Assembly: GCA_021799355.1 (NCBI GenBank)
Contig: JAJZAQ010000033.1
Location: forward strand, 1-32,515
Length of the DNA stretch: 32,515 nt
Origin: Pseudomonadota bacterium
GTDB lineage: Bacteria > Pseudomonadota > Gammaproteobacteria > Burkholderiales > Burkholderiaceae_C
Reading direction: 5' to 3'
The notes beneath the pieces were generated by a model. The model was not told the origin of the DNA. It did no database searches and saw only the letters and a list, made by a program, of their open reading frames with translations. The position numbers and the translations under genes are program-made. Below are positions 1 through 9,105 of the stretch, in pieces; positions within the stretch are counted from its first letter, which is position 1, and the number at the start of each line of letters is the position of its first letter.

Positions 1-1332
1 GACGGCCGCCGCGGACCGATGGCCACGGCGTGGATCAGCGGCCAGCGGCAGGTGGTCGACGCCTACCTGCACGATGCCCGGCTGGCGCCGTGGCATGCCC
101 TGGCGCGCGAGCTGGGTGTGCGCAGCGCGGTGGCGCTGCCGGTCAAGCGGCAGGAGATGGTCGAGGCGATCGTGTTCCTGCTCGGCGCGCACCCGCATCA
201 GTTTTCCGCCGGCACGTTGCAGGTCTGGCTGGACGCGGTGCAGAGCCGCTGGGACCAGCTCGCGGCCATGTCGGCGCAGCCGCCGCTGCAGGTCGATGCC
301 GGGCGCATCGCGCAGCTGCGCACCCTGCTGTACGAAAACGGCCTGCGCATGTGGATGCAGCCGGTGGTCGATCTGCGTACCGGGCAGGTGCTTCGGGTCG
401 AGGCGCTCGCCCGGCTGCAGGACGCGCAGGGCCAGCTGCTCGGCCCCGGGGTGTTCCTGCCGGTGTTCAGCGACACCGATCTGGACGTGCTGTTCCGCAA
501 GGGGCTGGAGATGAGCCTGCGCGAGCTGCACCGCTGGCGTGAGGCCGGGCTGGACATCGCGCTGTCGATCAACCTCGCGCCGTCCACGCTGGTGCACCCC
601 GACTGCCCGCAGTGGGTCGAACGCGCGCTACGCGATACCGACACCGCGCCGGCCCTGCTCACCGTCGAACTGCTCGAAAGCCAGACCACCGACGGCGCGC
701 AGGCCGACGAGGCCATCGACCGCTTGAGCGCCCTGGGCGTGCGGCTGGCGATGGACGATCTGGGCAGCGGTTACAGCAGCCTCAACCGTCTGGCGGCGCT
801 GCCGTTCGACGCCATCAAAATCGACCAGGATCTGGTCAAGGACGTCGGCCGCAACCCGCTGCAGGGCATCGCGCTGATGCGCACCGTGCTGCAGATCGGC
901 CTGGACCTGGAGTGCGACGTCATCGCCGAAGGACTGGAAAACGACGATCTGATCGAAGCGGCGATGCTGCTGGGCTGCGGGCTCGGTCAGGGCTACGGCC
1001 TGTCGCCGCCGATGCCGCCGGACGATCTGCTGCCGTGGATCCGCGCGCGCACCCCGCTGCCGCTGCCCAGCGGCGCCGAGCTGCACAGCTGGCTGGGCGC
1101 GACGACCTACGCCTGGCGGCTGGCGCACGACACCGAGCTGCAGCGCAACCGCGGCAACCTGGAACACTGCCCGCTGACGCGGTTTTTTGCCGCCCGCGGC
1201 GTCACCGACGCCAGCGTGCTGCACTGGCACGCGCAGTGGCACCGCAGCGCGTTCGACAAAGAGCGCCACACCGCGGCCAAACTGCTCATGCAGTGGATGG
1301 CCGAGCAGACGCTGCGGCAGCAAGGCGGCTGA
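1..1332 (+). CDS. GAF-EAL cyclic di-GMP phosphodiesterase (5' end missing)
   Basis: The reading frame is open from base 1, so the gene starts upstream; the ATG at 19 is internal to a GAF domain. Numbering from that Met, residues 1-85 are the end of a GAF sensor matching those in the EAL proteins at 4503-9017 and 20559-22658 (APW...GVRSA..LPV). The EAL domain spans about 100-345. The signature Glu is residue 128 (VEALARL), and the other catalytic motifs are present: SINLAP, VELLE, MDDLGSGYSS, IKID, IAEGLE and GQGYG. All metal and substrate ligands look intact, so c-di-GMP hydrolysis to pGpG is expected. There is no GGDEF in the visible part. A roughly 80-residue helical tail contains a His-Cys pair (383-384) and His 402, 404 and 408. 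By comparison with its paralogs the missing N-terminus may hold a globin domain (inference). The gene converges on pilU with a 13-bp gap and no obvious terminator. Confidence 0.9.
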   Translation, partial: DGRRGPMATAWISGQRQVVDAYLHDARLAPWHALARELGVRSAVALPVKRQEMVEAIVFLLGAHPHQFSAGTLQVWLDAVQSRWDQLAAMSAQPPLQVDAGRIAQLRTLLYENGLRMWMQPVVDLRTGQVLRVEALARLQDAQGQLLGPGVFLPVFSDTDLDVLFRKGLEMSLRELHRWREAGLDIALSINLAPSTLVHPDCPQWVERALRDTDTAPALLTVELLESQTTDGAQADEAIDRLSALGVRLAMDDLGSGYSSLNRLAALPFDAIKIDQDLVKDVGRNPLQGIALMRTVLQIGLDLECDVIAEGLENDDLIEAAMLLGCGLGQGYGLSPPMPPDDLLPWIRARTPLPLPSGAELHSWLGATTYAWRLAHDTELQRNRGNLEHCPLTRFFAARGVTDASVLHWHAQWHRSAFDKERHTAAKLLMQWMAEQTLRQQGG

Positions 1333-1345
1333 GCCGCGCTGCGGT

Positions 1346-2485
1346 TTACGGCGCCGCCGGAGGGATGAGGTCCAGCCCGGCGGGGTTGGCGGTTTGCAGC
1401 TTCAGCCCGCTCTGCACCGAGGCCGCGCCCTGCGCCAGCCGGATGCGCAGCGACAGGTCGGTCTGCGAATCGGCGTGCGACAACGCCTCGTCCAGGCTGA
1501 TTTTGCCTGCGGCATACAGCTGGTAGAGCGAATCGTCGAAGGTCATCATGCCTTGGTCGGCGCCCTGCGCCATGGCCTCCTTGAGCTTGTCGATCTCGCC
1601 TTTCTGGATCAGGTCGGCGACATACGCCGAGTGCAGCAGCAGTTCCACCGCCGGGATGCGCTTGCCGTCGGTGCCGCGCAGCAGGCGCTGCGAAATCACC
1701 GCGCGCAGGTTGAGCGACAGATCGATGAGCAGCTGGTGCCGGGCGGTTTCGGGAAAAAAGTTGATGATGCGGTCCAGCGTCTGGTTCGCGTTGTTGGCGT
1801 GCAGCGTCGACAGGCACAGATGCCCGGTCTCGGCGTAGGCGATGGCCTGCTGCATGGTTTCGCGGTCGCGGATTTCGCCGATGAGGATGACGTCGGGCGC
1901 CTGGCGCATGGCGTTTTTCAGCGCCGCGGCGTAGCTCAGCGTGTCCAGCCCGACTTCGCGTTGATCGACCACCGATTTTTTGTGCGTATGCAGGTATTCG
2001 ATCGGGTCTTCGATGGTCAGGATGTGGCCGGTCTTGGTGCTGTTGCGGTAGTCGATCATCGACGCCAGCGTGGTCGATTTGCCCGAGCCGGTGGCGCCCA
2101 CCACCAGCACCAGGCCGCGCGGGGTCATGACGATGTCGTGCAGCCGCTGCGGCAGGTTCAGCGCCTGCAGCGGCGGAATCTCCGAGGTGATGTAGCGGAT
2201 GACCATGGCGATGGCGCCGCGCTGGCGGTAGATGCTCACGCGGAAGCGGCCGACATCGTTCAGCCCCAGCGCCAGATTGAGTTCGAGCTGCGACTCGAAT
2301 TCTTTTTGCTGCCGGTCGTTCATGATCGAGTACGCCAGCGCGTGCAAGTCGGAGGCGGCCAGCGCCGCCTGTCCGAGGTGATAGGTTTCGCCTTCGATTT
2401 TGATGCTCGGTGGCGCGCCCACGCTCAAAAACAGATCGGAGGCTTTTTTCTGCGCCATCACGCCAAGAAGCTGTCCAATGTCCAT
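1346..2485 (-). CDS. pilU: Type IV pilus retraction ATPase PilU
   Basis: This is a 379-residue cytoplasmic hexameric ATPase of the PilT/PilU group, which powers or assists pilus retraction in twitching motility. Visible motifs are Walker A GATGSGKST (130-138), Asp box TIEDPIEY (157-164), Walker B VILIGEIRD (about 199-207) and His box TGHLCLSTLHANNA (220-233). PilU rather than PilT is favoured by the N-terminus (MDIGQLLGVM..KKASDLF), the YRN..GHI segment after Walker A, the C-terminal GMMTFDDSLYQLY segment and the length near 380. I chose the ATG at 2485 because it aligns with the usual PilU start; a TTG at 2500 would add five residues. It lies 21 bp after the PilB/GspE-type gene and is probably co-transcribed. 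The true pilT partner is not in the window. Confidence 0.92.
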   Translation of the reverse strand: MDIGQLLGVMAQKKASDLFLSVGAPPSIKIEGETYHLGQAALAASDLHALAYSIMNDRQQKEFESQLELNLALGLNDVGRFRVSIYRQRGAIAMVIRYITSEIPPLQALNLPQRLHDIVMTPRGLVLVVGATGSGKSTTLASMIDYRNSTKTGHILTIEDPIEYLHTHKKSVVDQREVGLDTLSYAAALKNAMRQAPDVILIGEIRDRETMQQAIAYAETGHLCLSTLHANNANQTLDRIINFFPETARHQLLIDLSLNLRAVISQRLLRGTDGKRIPAVELLLHSAYVADLIQKGEIDKLKEAMAQGADQGMMTFDDSLYQLYAAGKISLDEALSHADSQTDLSLRIRLAQGAASVQSGLKLQTANPAGLDLIPPAAP

Positions 2486-2506
2486 GGTCGTCGTGTGCAA
2501 AGTGAG

Positions 2507-4096
2507 TCAAACCAGCCGGGTGAGGTACGCCTCGGCCAGGGAAATCAGCCCCTGCCGCGCCAGTCCGACGGCGTGACGGGTCAGCGGCACCATGCCGTCG
2601 ACCACCGCCTGCTGCGCCAGCGCGTCTTCGTCGGGGCGCGAACCGATGAGCAGCCGCAGCGCCGGGGTGACGCGCAGCAGCTCGTACACCATGCGCCGGC
2701 CGGCAATGCCCGTGCCGTTGCACTGCGCGCAGCCCGCGCCCTTGTAGAACACCTCGTGCGGCCCGAGGTCGAGCTGCGCGCGGGTGCGCAGATCGACGGC
2801 TTCCTCCACCAGGCAGTGCGGGCAGTTCAGCCGCACCAGGCGCTGCGCCAGCACGGCCAGCAGGGTGGAGCGCAGCAAAAACGGCTCGATGCCCATTTCC
2901 AGCAGCCGCGCTACCGTCGCCACGGCGGAATTGGCGTGCAGTGTGCTGAGCATGAGGTGGCCGGTCAGCGCGCTTTCGACGGCGATTTTGGCGGTTTCGG
3001 CGTCGCGGATCTCGCCCACCATGATGACGTCCGGGTCGTGCCGCAGGATGTTGCGCAGCGCGCGGGCGAACGTCAGGCCGATGTCGTCGTTGATCGGAAT
3101 CTGCTGCACCCCGGCGATGTGGTATTCGGGCGGGTTTTCCACCGTGAGGATGTTGACGTTGCGCTGCACGATGGCGCCGAGCATGCCGTACAGCGTGGTC
3201 GACTTGCCCGAGCCGGTCGGGCCGGTGACCAGGATCATGCCGCTGTTGCGCAGCAGGGTGTCGTGCAGGAACTGCAGGTCGCCGGGGGAGAACCCGGCGG
3301 CGTCCAGCCCGCGCTGCTGCGCGCTGGCGGCCAGCAGGCGGATGGCGGCGCTCTCGCCGTAAATCGTCGGCATCACGCTGATGCGCAGGTCGAGCGCGCC
3401 GCCGGCGTTTTTCAGCGCGATCTGCCCGTCCTGCGGCAGGCGGGTTTCGGCCACGTCCATTTTGCCGAGGATTTTGATGCGACGCAGCAAGGCGGCGTGC
3501 AGTTTTTTCGGCAGGCTGTTGACCGGGGTGAGCGTGCCGTCGATGCGGTAGATCACCGCGACGCGGTCGAGCTCGGGGCGGATGTGGATGTCCGAGGCGT
3601 GGCGCTGGATGGCGCCGGTGAGGATGTATTCGGCCAACTGCACGATCGGCCCCTGCGCTTCGAGCGCGACGTCGCCGACGGCGTCGTCGGGCTCGTCGGC
3701 GGCGATGGCTTCGAGGTTGAGCGTGCCCAGCGCCGCGGCCTGCGGCTTGACGCCGTACCAGCGTTCGATCGCCGCGAGCAGCGCGGCGCGCTCGGCCAGC
3801 GCCAGCTCCACCTGCCGCCCGGTGAGGAACTGCACGAGCTTGGGAGTTTCCGGATCGAAGGGATCGGCGACCGCCAGGCGGACGTGGTGCGCGCTGGCGG
3901 CCAGCACCACCGCCAGGCGGCGCGCGGCGAAGTCCGCCGGCAGCAGGTGCAGCAGCGCCGGGTCGGGCTGCACGGCGTCGAGGTCGACGAACGGCAGCCC
4001 GAGCTGCGCCGCCAGGGTTTGCGCCCCCGTGCCATTGCGCGGCGCGGTGGGCGGCAGCGGCGGCAGGGTGGTCGCGGCGGCGTCGGCTGCGTTCAT
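2507..4096 (-). CDS. GspE/PilB-family assembly ATPase
   Basis: A 529-residue secretion-superfamily ATPase of the kind that drives pilus extension or type II secretion. An N-terminal T2SSE_N-like region covers about 25-115. It is short and lacks the first half of a full MshEN module, so c-di-GMP binding cannot be claimed. Walker A GPTGSGKST is at 292-300, Walker B DVIMVGEIRD at 356-365 and the His box TGHLMLSTLHANS at 378-390. Two CxxC pairs (Cys425/428 and 456/459) form the zinc site typical of PilB and GspE. The Asp box reads TVENPPEY (318-325), with Asn321 where Asp is usual. The start is the ATG 6 bp after the upstream gene, and pilU follows. No pilC, pilD or pilin gene accompanies it, so whether it serves pili or another fibre is open. 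Confidence 0.85.
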   Translation of the reverse strand: MNAADAAATTLPPLPPTAPRNGTGAQTLAAQLGLPFVDLDAVQPDPALLHLLPADFAARRLAVVLAASAHHVRLAVADPFDPETPKLVQFLTGRQVELALAERAALLAAIERWYGVKPQAAALGTLNLEAIAADEPDDAVGDVALEAQGPIVQLAEYILTGAIQRHASDIHIRPELDRVAVIYRIDGTLTPVNSLPKKLHAALLRRIKILGKMDVAETRLPQDGQIALKNAGGALDLRISVMPTIYGESAAIRLLAASAQQRGLDAAGFSPGDLQFLHDTLLRNSGMILVTGPTGSGKSTTLYGMLGAIVQRNVNILTVENPPEYHIAGVQQIPINDDIGLTFARALRNILRHDPDVIMVGEIRDAETAKIAVESALTGHLMLSTLHANSAVATVARLLEMGIEPFLLRSTLLAVLAQRLVRLNCPHCLVEEAVDLRTRAQLDLGPHEVFYKGAGCAQCNGTGIAGRRMVYELLRVTPALRLLIGSRPDEDALAQQAVVDGMVPLTRHAVGLARQGLISLAEAYLTRLV

Positions 4097-4102
4097 GCCT
4101 TT

Positions 4103-4501
4103 TCAGCCTTTGCTGCGCTGGCAGAACAGGGTGGAGATGAACACGTCCTTGCCTTCGTCTTCCGGGCGCAGCCCGCGGCGGCAGGAGCGCACTTCGCACA
4201 GGTAGTGCACGGTGGAATCGAGTTCGTCCAGGCGCTGGCCGATGGTCAGCCCCATGCCGATGTCCAGCGGGAAGTCGGTGCGGATCACCCAGTTGCCCTG
4301 GCCGTCGTTGGCCACGAGCTGGCCGCTGCCGAGTTCGTGCGCCTGTGGCCAGAACGCGCGGATGACCACCGGACGCGGCTTGAACATGCCGCGGTTGTCC
4401 AGCCGCAGACCCTCGATTTTGGCCAGCAGGTCCTGCAGTTCCGGTTTGGTCCAGTCGACGTCGACCTGCCGGTGTTCGATGCTGTGATCGGGTTTGGCCA
4501 T
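4103..4501 (-). CDS. Small conserved-looking protein of unknown function (possible degenerate PilZ-like fold)
   Basis: A 132-residue soluble protein that I do not recognise with confidence. Its ATG lies one base after the stop of the 1504-residue c-di-GMP protein, which suggests translational coupling, and the ATPase gene follows after 6 bp. The N-terminal 35 residues look helical and charged. Residues 40-128 look beta-rich, with a spacing that recalls PilZ barrels (VVIRAFW; a Gly-Ser-Gly turn followed by NWVIRTDFPL; a late strand CEVRSCRRG...DVFISTLF). The c-di-GMP signature (RxxxR followed by D/NxSxxG) is absent, so binding is not predicted. Three cysteines lie in the last third. Its position between a c-di-GMP enzyme and two pilus-type ATPases suggests a linking or adaptor role, which is inference only. 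Confidence 0.7.
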   Translation of the reverse strand: MAKPDHSIEHRQVDVDWTKPELQDLLAKIEGLRLDNRGMFKPRPVVIRAFWPQAHELGSGQLVANDGQGNWVIRTDFPLDIGMGLTIGQRLDELDSTVHYLCEVRSCRRGLRPEDEGKDVFISTLFCQRSKG

Positions 4502-4502
4502 G

Positions 4503-7500
4503 TCAGTCCCCTTCGATCAGCGCCAGCGCGCCCGGGGTGCGCGGCGCAGCGCGGCCGGCGGCCTGCGCGTCGCACCATTGCTGCGCGAGCTGTCCCAGCG
4601 TGGTTTGTGGCTGGCCGTTGCACGTCGTGCAGCCGAACGCGGCGATCCACCCCGGCAGTTCGGCCGCGGGCAGGGGCCGGGCCAGCGCGTAACCCTGGCC
4701 GCCGTCGGCGCCGAGCACGGCAGCCATTTCCACCAGCGCCTTGGTCTCCAGCCCTTCGACCACGACCTGCAGCCCCAGTCCCTGAGTCATGCGCACCAGC
4801 GCGCCGATGAAGCCGATGGTACCGGCGGCCTGCGCCGGGCTGTCCTGCGGAATCTGCCGCACCAGCGCCTGGTCGATCTTGACCGTGTGAAACGGCAGGG
4901 TGCGCAGCCGCAGCAGGCTGGAATAGCCGCTGCCCAGATCGTCCATCGCCAGACGCACGCCGATGGCTGCCAGCCGCCGCACCGCGGCGTCGCGCTCGCT
5001 GGCGTTGTGGAAGTCGGCGTCTTCGAGCACCTCCAGCCGCAGCCGTGACGGGGCGATGCGCTGCGCCTGCAGGGCGTCGGCCACCCAGCGGGCGCAGTCC
5101 GGCAGCAGCAGCACCTCCGGCGGCAGGTTGATCGACAACTCCAGCGGCAGCCCCTGGTCGTCCCAGGTCCGCAGCTGATGCAGCGCCTGTTCCAGACCGA
5201 GGGTGAACAGCCGGGTGAGCTCGGAGGTGCCGAACGACGGCAGGAAGGCGCCCGGCGGCACCAGCCGGCCATCGTCCAGCCGCAGCCGCGCCAGCGCCTC
5301 CACCGCCTGCGGCCGGCCGGTGTGCAGATTGACCACCGGCTGGTAATGCATTTCCAGCCCGCCGGAAAACAGCCGCTGCCGCCAGGCGCGCCGGTCCTGC
5401 GCCGGCAGCGCCTCGCCGCGGCGGATCATCAGCCCGACCATGCCGCGGTTGAACAGTTGCTCCAGGCCGCGCAGCACGTTGCGCATGGCCGGGGTGTCGA
5501 ACATCGCCGGGTAGCGGCCGTACAGCCCCATCACCGCCGTCATGCGCCCGAGGCTGTCTTTGACCGGCAGCGCCGCCGAGCTGCGGATGCCCACGCCGTG
5601 CGCCGCGGCACGCCACGGCGCCATGCGCGGATCGGTGACGTAGCTGGTATTGGTTTCGATCTGCTCGCTGCGCCAGCAGCGCGGGTGCGGCGTCTGGCCG
5701 AACGGGCTGTTGGGGTCGAGCTGCAGCGGGGGCACGCCCTGTTCGGCAATGGCCTGCATGTAGGCGTCGAACGCGCCGGCGGTGAATTCGGCGACGAAAT
5801 TGCCCTGCGCGTCGGGCTTGTAGATCACCGCTGCAGCCATGCCCGGCAGTTCGACCACGGTCTGCAGCACGGTGCGCGCCAGGTCGGCCCACTGCGTGAG
5901 CTCGGGCAGCATTTGCTCCAGGCCGAACAGCAGGTTCTGATACTGTTCGCGCAGTTCCTGCGCGCTTTCGGTCTGCCACTGCAGCTCGCGCTGCAGCCGC
6001 GCGGTGAACACTTGCACCAGCACCGGGTGGTCGCTGCTGCGCAGCGGCAGGTCGGCGACCAGGTCGAGCAGCGATTGCAGATACCACCCCATGCTGCTGA
6101 CCAGCGGCCCGGCGCCGACGCCGACCAGGGCGTGGGTGACGCCGATACGCCGCGCCTGCTCCTCGTGCGCCTCGGCGCTGAGATCGGGGCTGAGCAATTG
6201 CAGCAAATGCGCGGTTTGCTGCTGCCGCAGGTGGTTGAACTCGTCGTCGGACAAGGTGGCCAGCAACGCCGCCGACTGCGCGTCGTGCGCCTGCGCCTCG
6301 TAGAAGCGGGCGACGAAGGCGTCGGCGTGGCCGGCCAACCGGGGTGCGGCGATGCGCAGCAGCCGCGCCGCGGTGTCGCCGTAGCCATCGGTGTAGGGCG
6401 GCAGTATCACCGACTCCGGCTCCGCCGTCTGGCTGGAGACGTCGTCCCACAACCGCCACCACCTCGTGCGGTCGGCCTTGTGCGCCTTGCTGGCGTACAG
6501 CGCGGCGTCGGCGTGGCGCAGCAGCACCTCCGGCTCGGCATCGTCGTGCGGGTAGAGGGTCACCCCCAGGCTCATGCCCACGGTGGCGAGCACACCGCCG
6601 CCGAGGTCGAACGGCGTGTCCACCGCGGAGTGCACGCGGTCGAGCACCACCGGCAGGTCGGCGGTGCGCGCCAGCCCTTCGAGCACGAGGACGAACTCGT
6701 CGCCGCACAGCCGCGCTACCAGGTCGGCCTCACGCACCGCCGCTTTGAGGCGCAACGCGAGCTGCTGCAGCAGCACGTCGCCGGCGGCGTGGCCGTGGGT
6801 GTCGTTGACCGGCTTGAAATCGTCCAGGTCCATCACCCCGATGGCCAGCAAGGTTTTGTTCCGCCGCGCACGCGCCATCGCCAACGGCAAATGCTGTTCC
6901 AGCGCCAGGCGGTTGGGCAGGCCGGTGAGCGCATCGTGCCGCGCCAGGTGGCGCTGCTGTGCCTGCTCGGCTTCGAGCTGCGCCTTGAGGTCGATTTCAC
7001 CCAGCGCGCGTTCGATCAGGCTGGCCACACGTGAGAGCAGGTCGTGTAGCGCGGCGTCGAGGTCGGCGGCGTTGAACAGCGTCAGCACCAGCACCGCCCA
7101 GCGCTGCCCGCGGCGCTGCAGCGGCAGCGCCAGCGCCACCGGCTGTGCGTCGGGCAAGGCATAGTCGAGCCAGGGACGGAGCAGCGGACTGTCGCGGTCG
7201 TCATCGCGCGCCGGAACCCCGGTTTGCCAGGCCCGCGCCAGGGCGTGCGTCGCCGCCGCGTCCAGATACAGCGCGGGCTGAGCGGCCAGCACCTCGGCGG
7301 CGTTGCCGCCAGCGGCCAGCACCTGCGCCATGTCGTGCGCGTCCGCTGCGGCGATCCACACCGCGGTGAACAGACCGGTTTCGAGCAGGCGGGTGCAGGC
7401 GCTTTGCAGCACTTCATGGTCACTGCGCGCGCTGATGAGAATGTCGATTTGCGCCAGCACCGAGCGCATCAATTCCTGCTGGCGCTGCTGGCTGAGCCGG

Positions 7501-9017
7501 GCGTGCTGTTCGGCTGCGGCCAGGTCCAGGCGCTGCAGCCCCCGGCTGAGGCTGCGCGTGAGTTCTTCGAGCAGATCGCGCTGTTCGCGCGACATCGGGC
7601 TGCGGCTGTCGCGGTAGATGCTGAACACGGCGTACAAGCGCCCGCCGCGGCGCACCGGCAGCGCCGCCTTGGTGCGCAGGTGAAAGCGCTGCATACGCAG
7701 CGTCCATGGCTGGAGCAGCGGATCGGATGTGCTGTCCTGGATAAAAATCGGCCGCATCTCACGCCACACCGTGCCGAATGGCCCGCGGCCGCTGGTGCGG
7801 TCGGCGTGGATCGACAGCTCCAGGCCGTCGAGATAGCCGGTTTCGCCGGCAGCGGCGAGCACCTGCGCCCGCCCGCTGGCGTCGGGACGGCCAATCCACG
7901 CCAGCCGCATGCCGCCGGCGCCGACGGTGATCTGGCACAGCGTCTGCAGCAGCGTAGTTTCGTCGGCCGCCTCGGCCACGGCCTGATTGGCCTGCGCCAG
8001 CGCGGCGTTGATCTGCGCCAGCCGCCGCTGCCGCTCGAAGGCGCGGGCGATCATCAGCCCGCCGGCGATTTGCAGCAGCAGCACCAGCACCCAGCCGGCC
8101 AGCGCCGGCCACGACTGCCGCCACCACAGCGTGGTGAGCATCGAGGTGGGCAGGCTGGTGAAGGCGACGACCGGATGCTTGCCCAGGCGCTGCCACGCGC
8201 CGATGAGCTCGGCGCCGCCTGCGGCCTGTACCGGGCCCTTGAACGTGCCCTGCATCTGCTCGGGGTGGGCGGTGATGAGGCGGGCGAGCACACCGCGCGC
8301 CGGGGCGCGCAGCAGGTCGGCGCGGGTGTGCGCCAGCGGTTCGGGCAGCCGTGCCAGCAGATAGCCGTCGCTGCGGATCAGGCCGACCGCAGGCACCCAG
8401 TGGCCGTGTGGCCCGAAAGCGGACAGGCTGCGCAGCAGATCGCGCAGCGCGGCCTGCAGCCCGACGTTGAACACCAGCACCACCGCCGGCTGCTGCGGCA
8501 TGCTGGTCAGCAGGGCGCAGCGCGCCGGGGTGATGGTCTGCGTCGGGTGCAAGGGGTCGGGCTGCGGCAGGCCGATCTGCACCTGCCCGGGATGCTGCAA
8601 CGCCTGGGCAAAGCCGGGGCGGGAGGCGAAGTCCGGACGCGCCGTGCCGGACAGGGCGAGGTCGCTTTCCTGCGCCAGCAACGTGCCGTCGGCGGCGACC
8701 AGCGACACGCTGTCGATGAACGGCAACAGGCTGTCCATGTCACGCAGCCAGGGCTGGGCGTTGTGCAGCAGGTCGGGGTTGCGCTGCAACTGCCGCTGCG
8801 CCATGCTGCAGGTGGACTGCAACTGGTCGTAGCGCTGGTTCATGGCATCGGCCCAGAACGCCGCCTCGGCCTGCAGGATTTGCTCGATGCCGTTGCGGTT
8901 GCGCTCCCAGTTCAGGTCGAGCACCAGCGCCAGGCCAAGGGCCACGAGCAGGTTGACGAGCACGACCACCGCCAGGATGCGGCGGCGGTCTGAACGGGAA
9001 CGGGCGTTGTGCGGCAT
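4503..9017 (-). CDS. Giant membrane sensor: dCache-GAF-GAF-GGDEF-globin-GAF-EAL
   Basis: A 1504-residue inner-membrane c-di-GMP enzyme. TM1 is about 14-36, a periplasmic double-Cache-like domain about 37-300 and TM2 about 303-328. GAF domains follow at about 340-500 and 520-680, and GGDEF at about 690-850. Next comes a globin-coupled-sensor domain at about 880-1040 with candidate proximal His962 in RRIGVTH, a third GAF at about 1060-1230, then EAL with Glu1240 and a short helical tail. The cyclase signature is CGDEF (771-775), with the first Gly replaced by Cys. An inhibitory-site RxxD (READ) sits five residues upstream, and HDALTGLPNR and DLDDFK are normal. The EAL motifs (SINLPP, LEVLE, MDDLGSGYSS, VKIDQ, VVEGLE, GQGYA) are complete. 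It could make and break c-di-GMP in response to a periplasmic ligand and a heme-bound gas. No clear ribosome site precedes the ATG. It appears to head the unit running into the two ATPase genes. Confidence 0.9.
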   Translation of the reverse strand: MPHNARSRSDRRRILAVVVLVNLLVALGLALVLDLNWERNRNGIEQILQAEAAFWADAMNQRYDQLQSTCSMAQRQLQRNPDLLHNAQPWLRDMDSLLPFIDSVSLVAADGTLLAQESDLALSGTARPDFASRPGFAQALQHPGQVQIGLPQPDPLHPTQTITPARCALLTSMPQQPAVVLVFNVGLQAALRDLLRSLSAFGPHGHWVPAVGLIRSDGYLLARLPEPLAHTRADLLRAPARGVLARLITAHPEQMQGTFKGPVQAAGGAELIGAWQRLGKHPVVAFTSLPTSMLTTLWWRQSWPALAGWVLVLLLQIAGGLMIARAFERQRRLAQINAALAQANQAVAEAADETTLLQTLCQITVGAGGMRLAWIGRPDASGRAQVLAAAGETGYLDGLELSIHADRTSGRGPFGTVWREMRPIFIQDSTSDPLLQPWTLRMQRFHLRTKAALPVRRGGRLYAVFSIYRDSRSPMSREQRDLLEELTRSLSRGLQRLDLAAAEQHARLSQQRQQELMRSVLAQIDILISARSDHEVLQSACTRLLETGLFTAVWIAAADAHDMAQVLAAGGNAAEVLAAQPALYLDAAATHALARAWQTGVPARDDDRDSPLLRPWLDYALPDAQPVALALPLQRRGQRWAVLVLTLFNAADLDAALHDLLSRVASLIERALGEIDLKAQLEAEQAQQRHLARHDALTGLPNRLALEQHLPLAMARARRNKTLLAIGVMDLDDFKPVNDTHGHAAGDVLLQQLALRLKAAVREADLVARLCGDEFVLVLEGLARTADLPVVLDRVHSAVDTPFDLGGGVLATVGMSLGVTLYPHDDAEPEVLLRHADAALYASKAHKADRTRWWRLWDDVSSQTAEPESVILPPYTDGYGDTAARLLRIAAPRLAGHADAFVARFYEAQAHDAQSAALLATLSDDEFNHLRQQQTAHLLQLLSPDLSAEAHEEQARRIGVTHALVGVGAGPLVSSMGWYLQSLLDLVADLPLRSSDHPVLVQVFTARLQRELQWQTESAQELREQYQNLLFGLEQMLPELTQWADLARTVLQTVVELPGMAAAVIYKPDAQGNFVAEFTAGAFDAYMQAIAEQGVPPLQLDPNSPFGQTPHPRCWRSEQIETNTSYVTDPRMAPWRAAAHGVGIRSSAALPVKDSLGRMTAVMGLYGRYPAMFDTPAMRNVLRGLEQLFNRGMVGLMIRRGEALPAQDRRAWRQRLFSGGLEMHYQPVVNLHTGRPQAVEALARLRLDDGRLVPPGAFLPSFGTSELTRLFTLGLEQALHQLRTWDDQGLPLELSINLPPEVLLLPDCARWVADALQAQRIAPSRLRLEVLEDADFHNASERDAAVRRLAAIGVRLAMDDLGSGYSSLLRLRTLPFHTVKIDQALVRQIPQDSPAQAAGTIGFIGALVRMTQGLGLQVVVEGLETKALVEMAAVLGADGGQGYALARPLPAAELPGWIAAFGCTTCNGQPQTTLGQLAQQWCDAQAAGRAAPRTPGALALIEGD

Positions 9018-9105
9018 GCCAGACGGGAGAAGAACGAAACCGCATTACACCAGTTTGTCACCGCAGTGGAACGGCCCCCGACCGCCTGAATGCGGAAAAA
9101 CGTGG

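Noticed and set aside
4103-4501. Calling the 132-residue protein a c-di-GMP-binding PilZ protein
   Set aside because: The RxxxR and D/NxSxxG motifs are missing; only a vague strand pattern supports the fold.
1187-4810. A plus-strand open frame of 1207 codons opposite pilU and the PilB-like ATPase gene
   Set aside because: It is antisense to genes with complete ATPase motifs. Its product is Arg/Gln/His-rich with no domain, as expected for the complement of GC-rich coding DNA.
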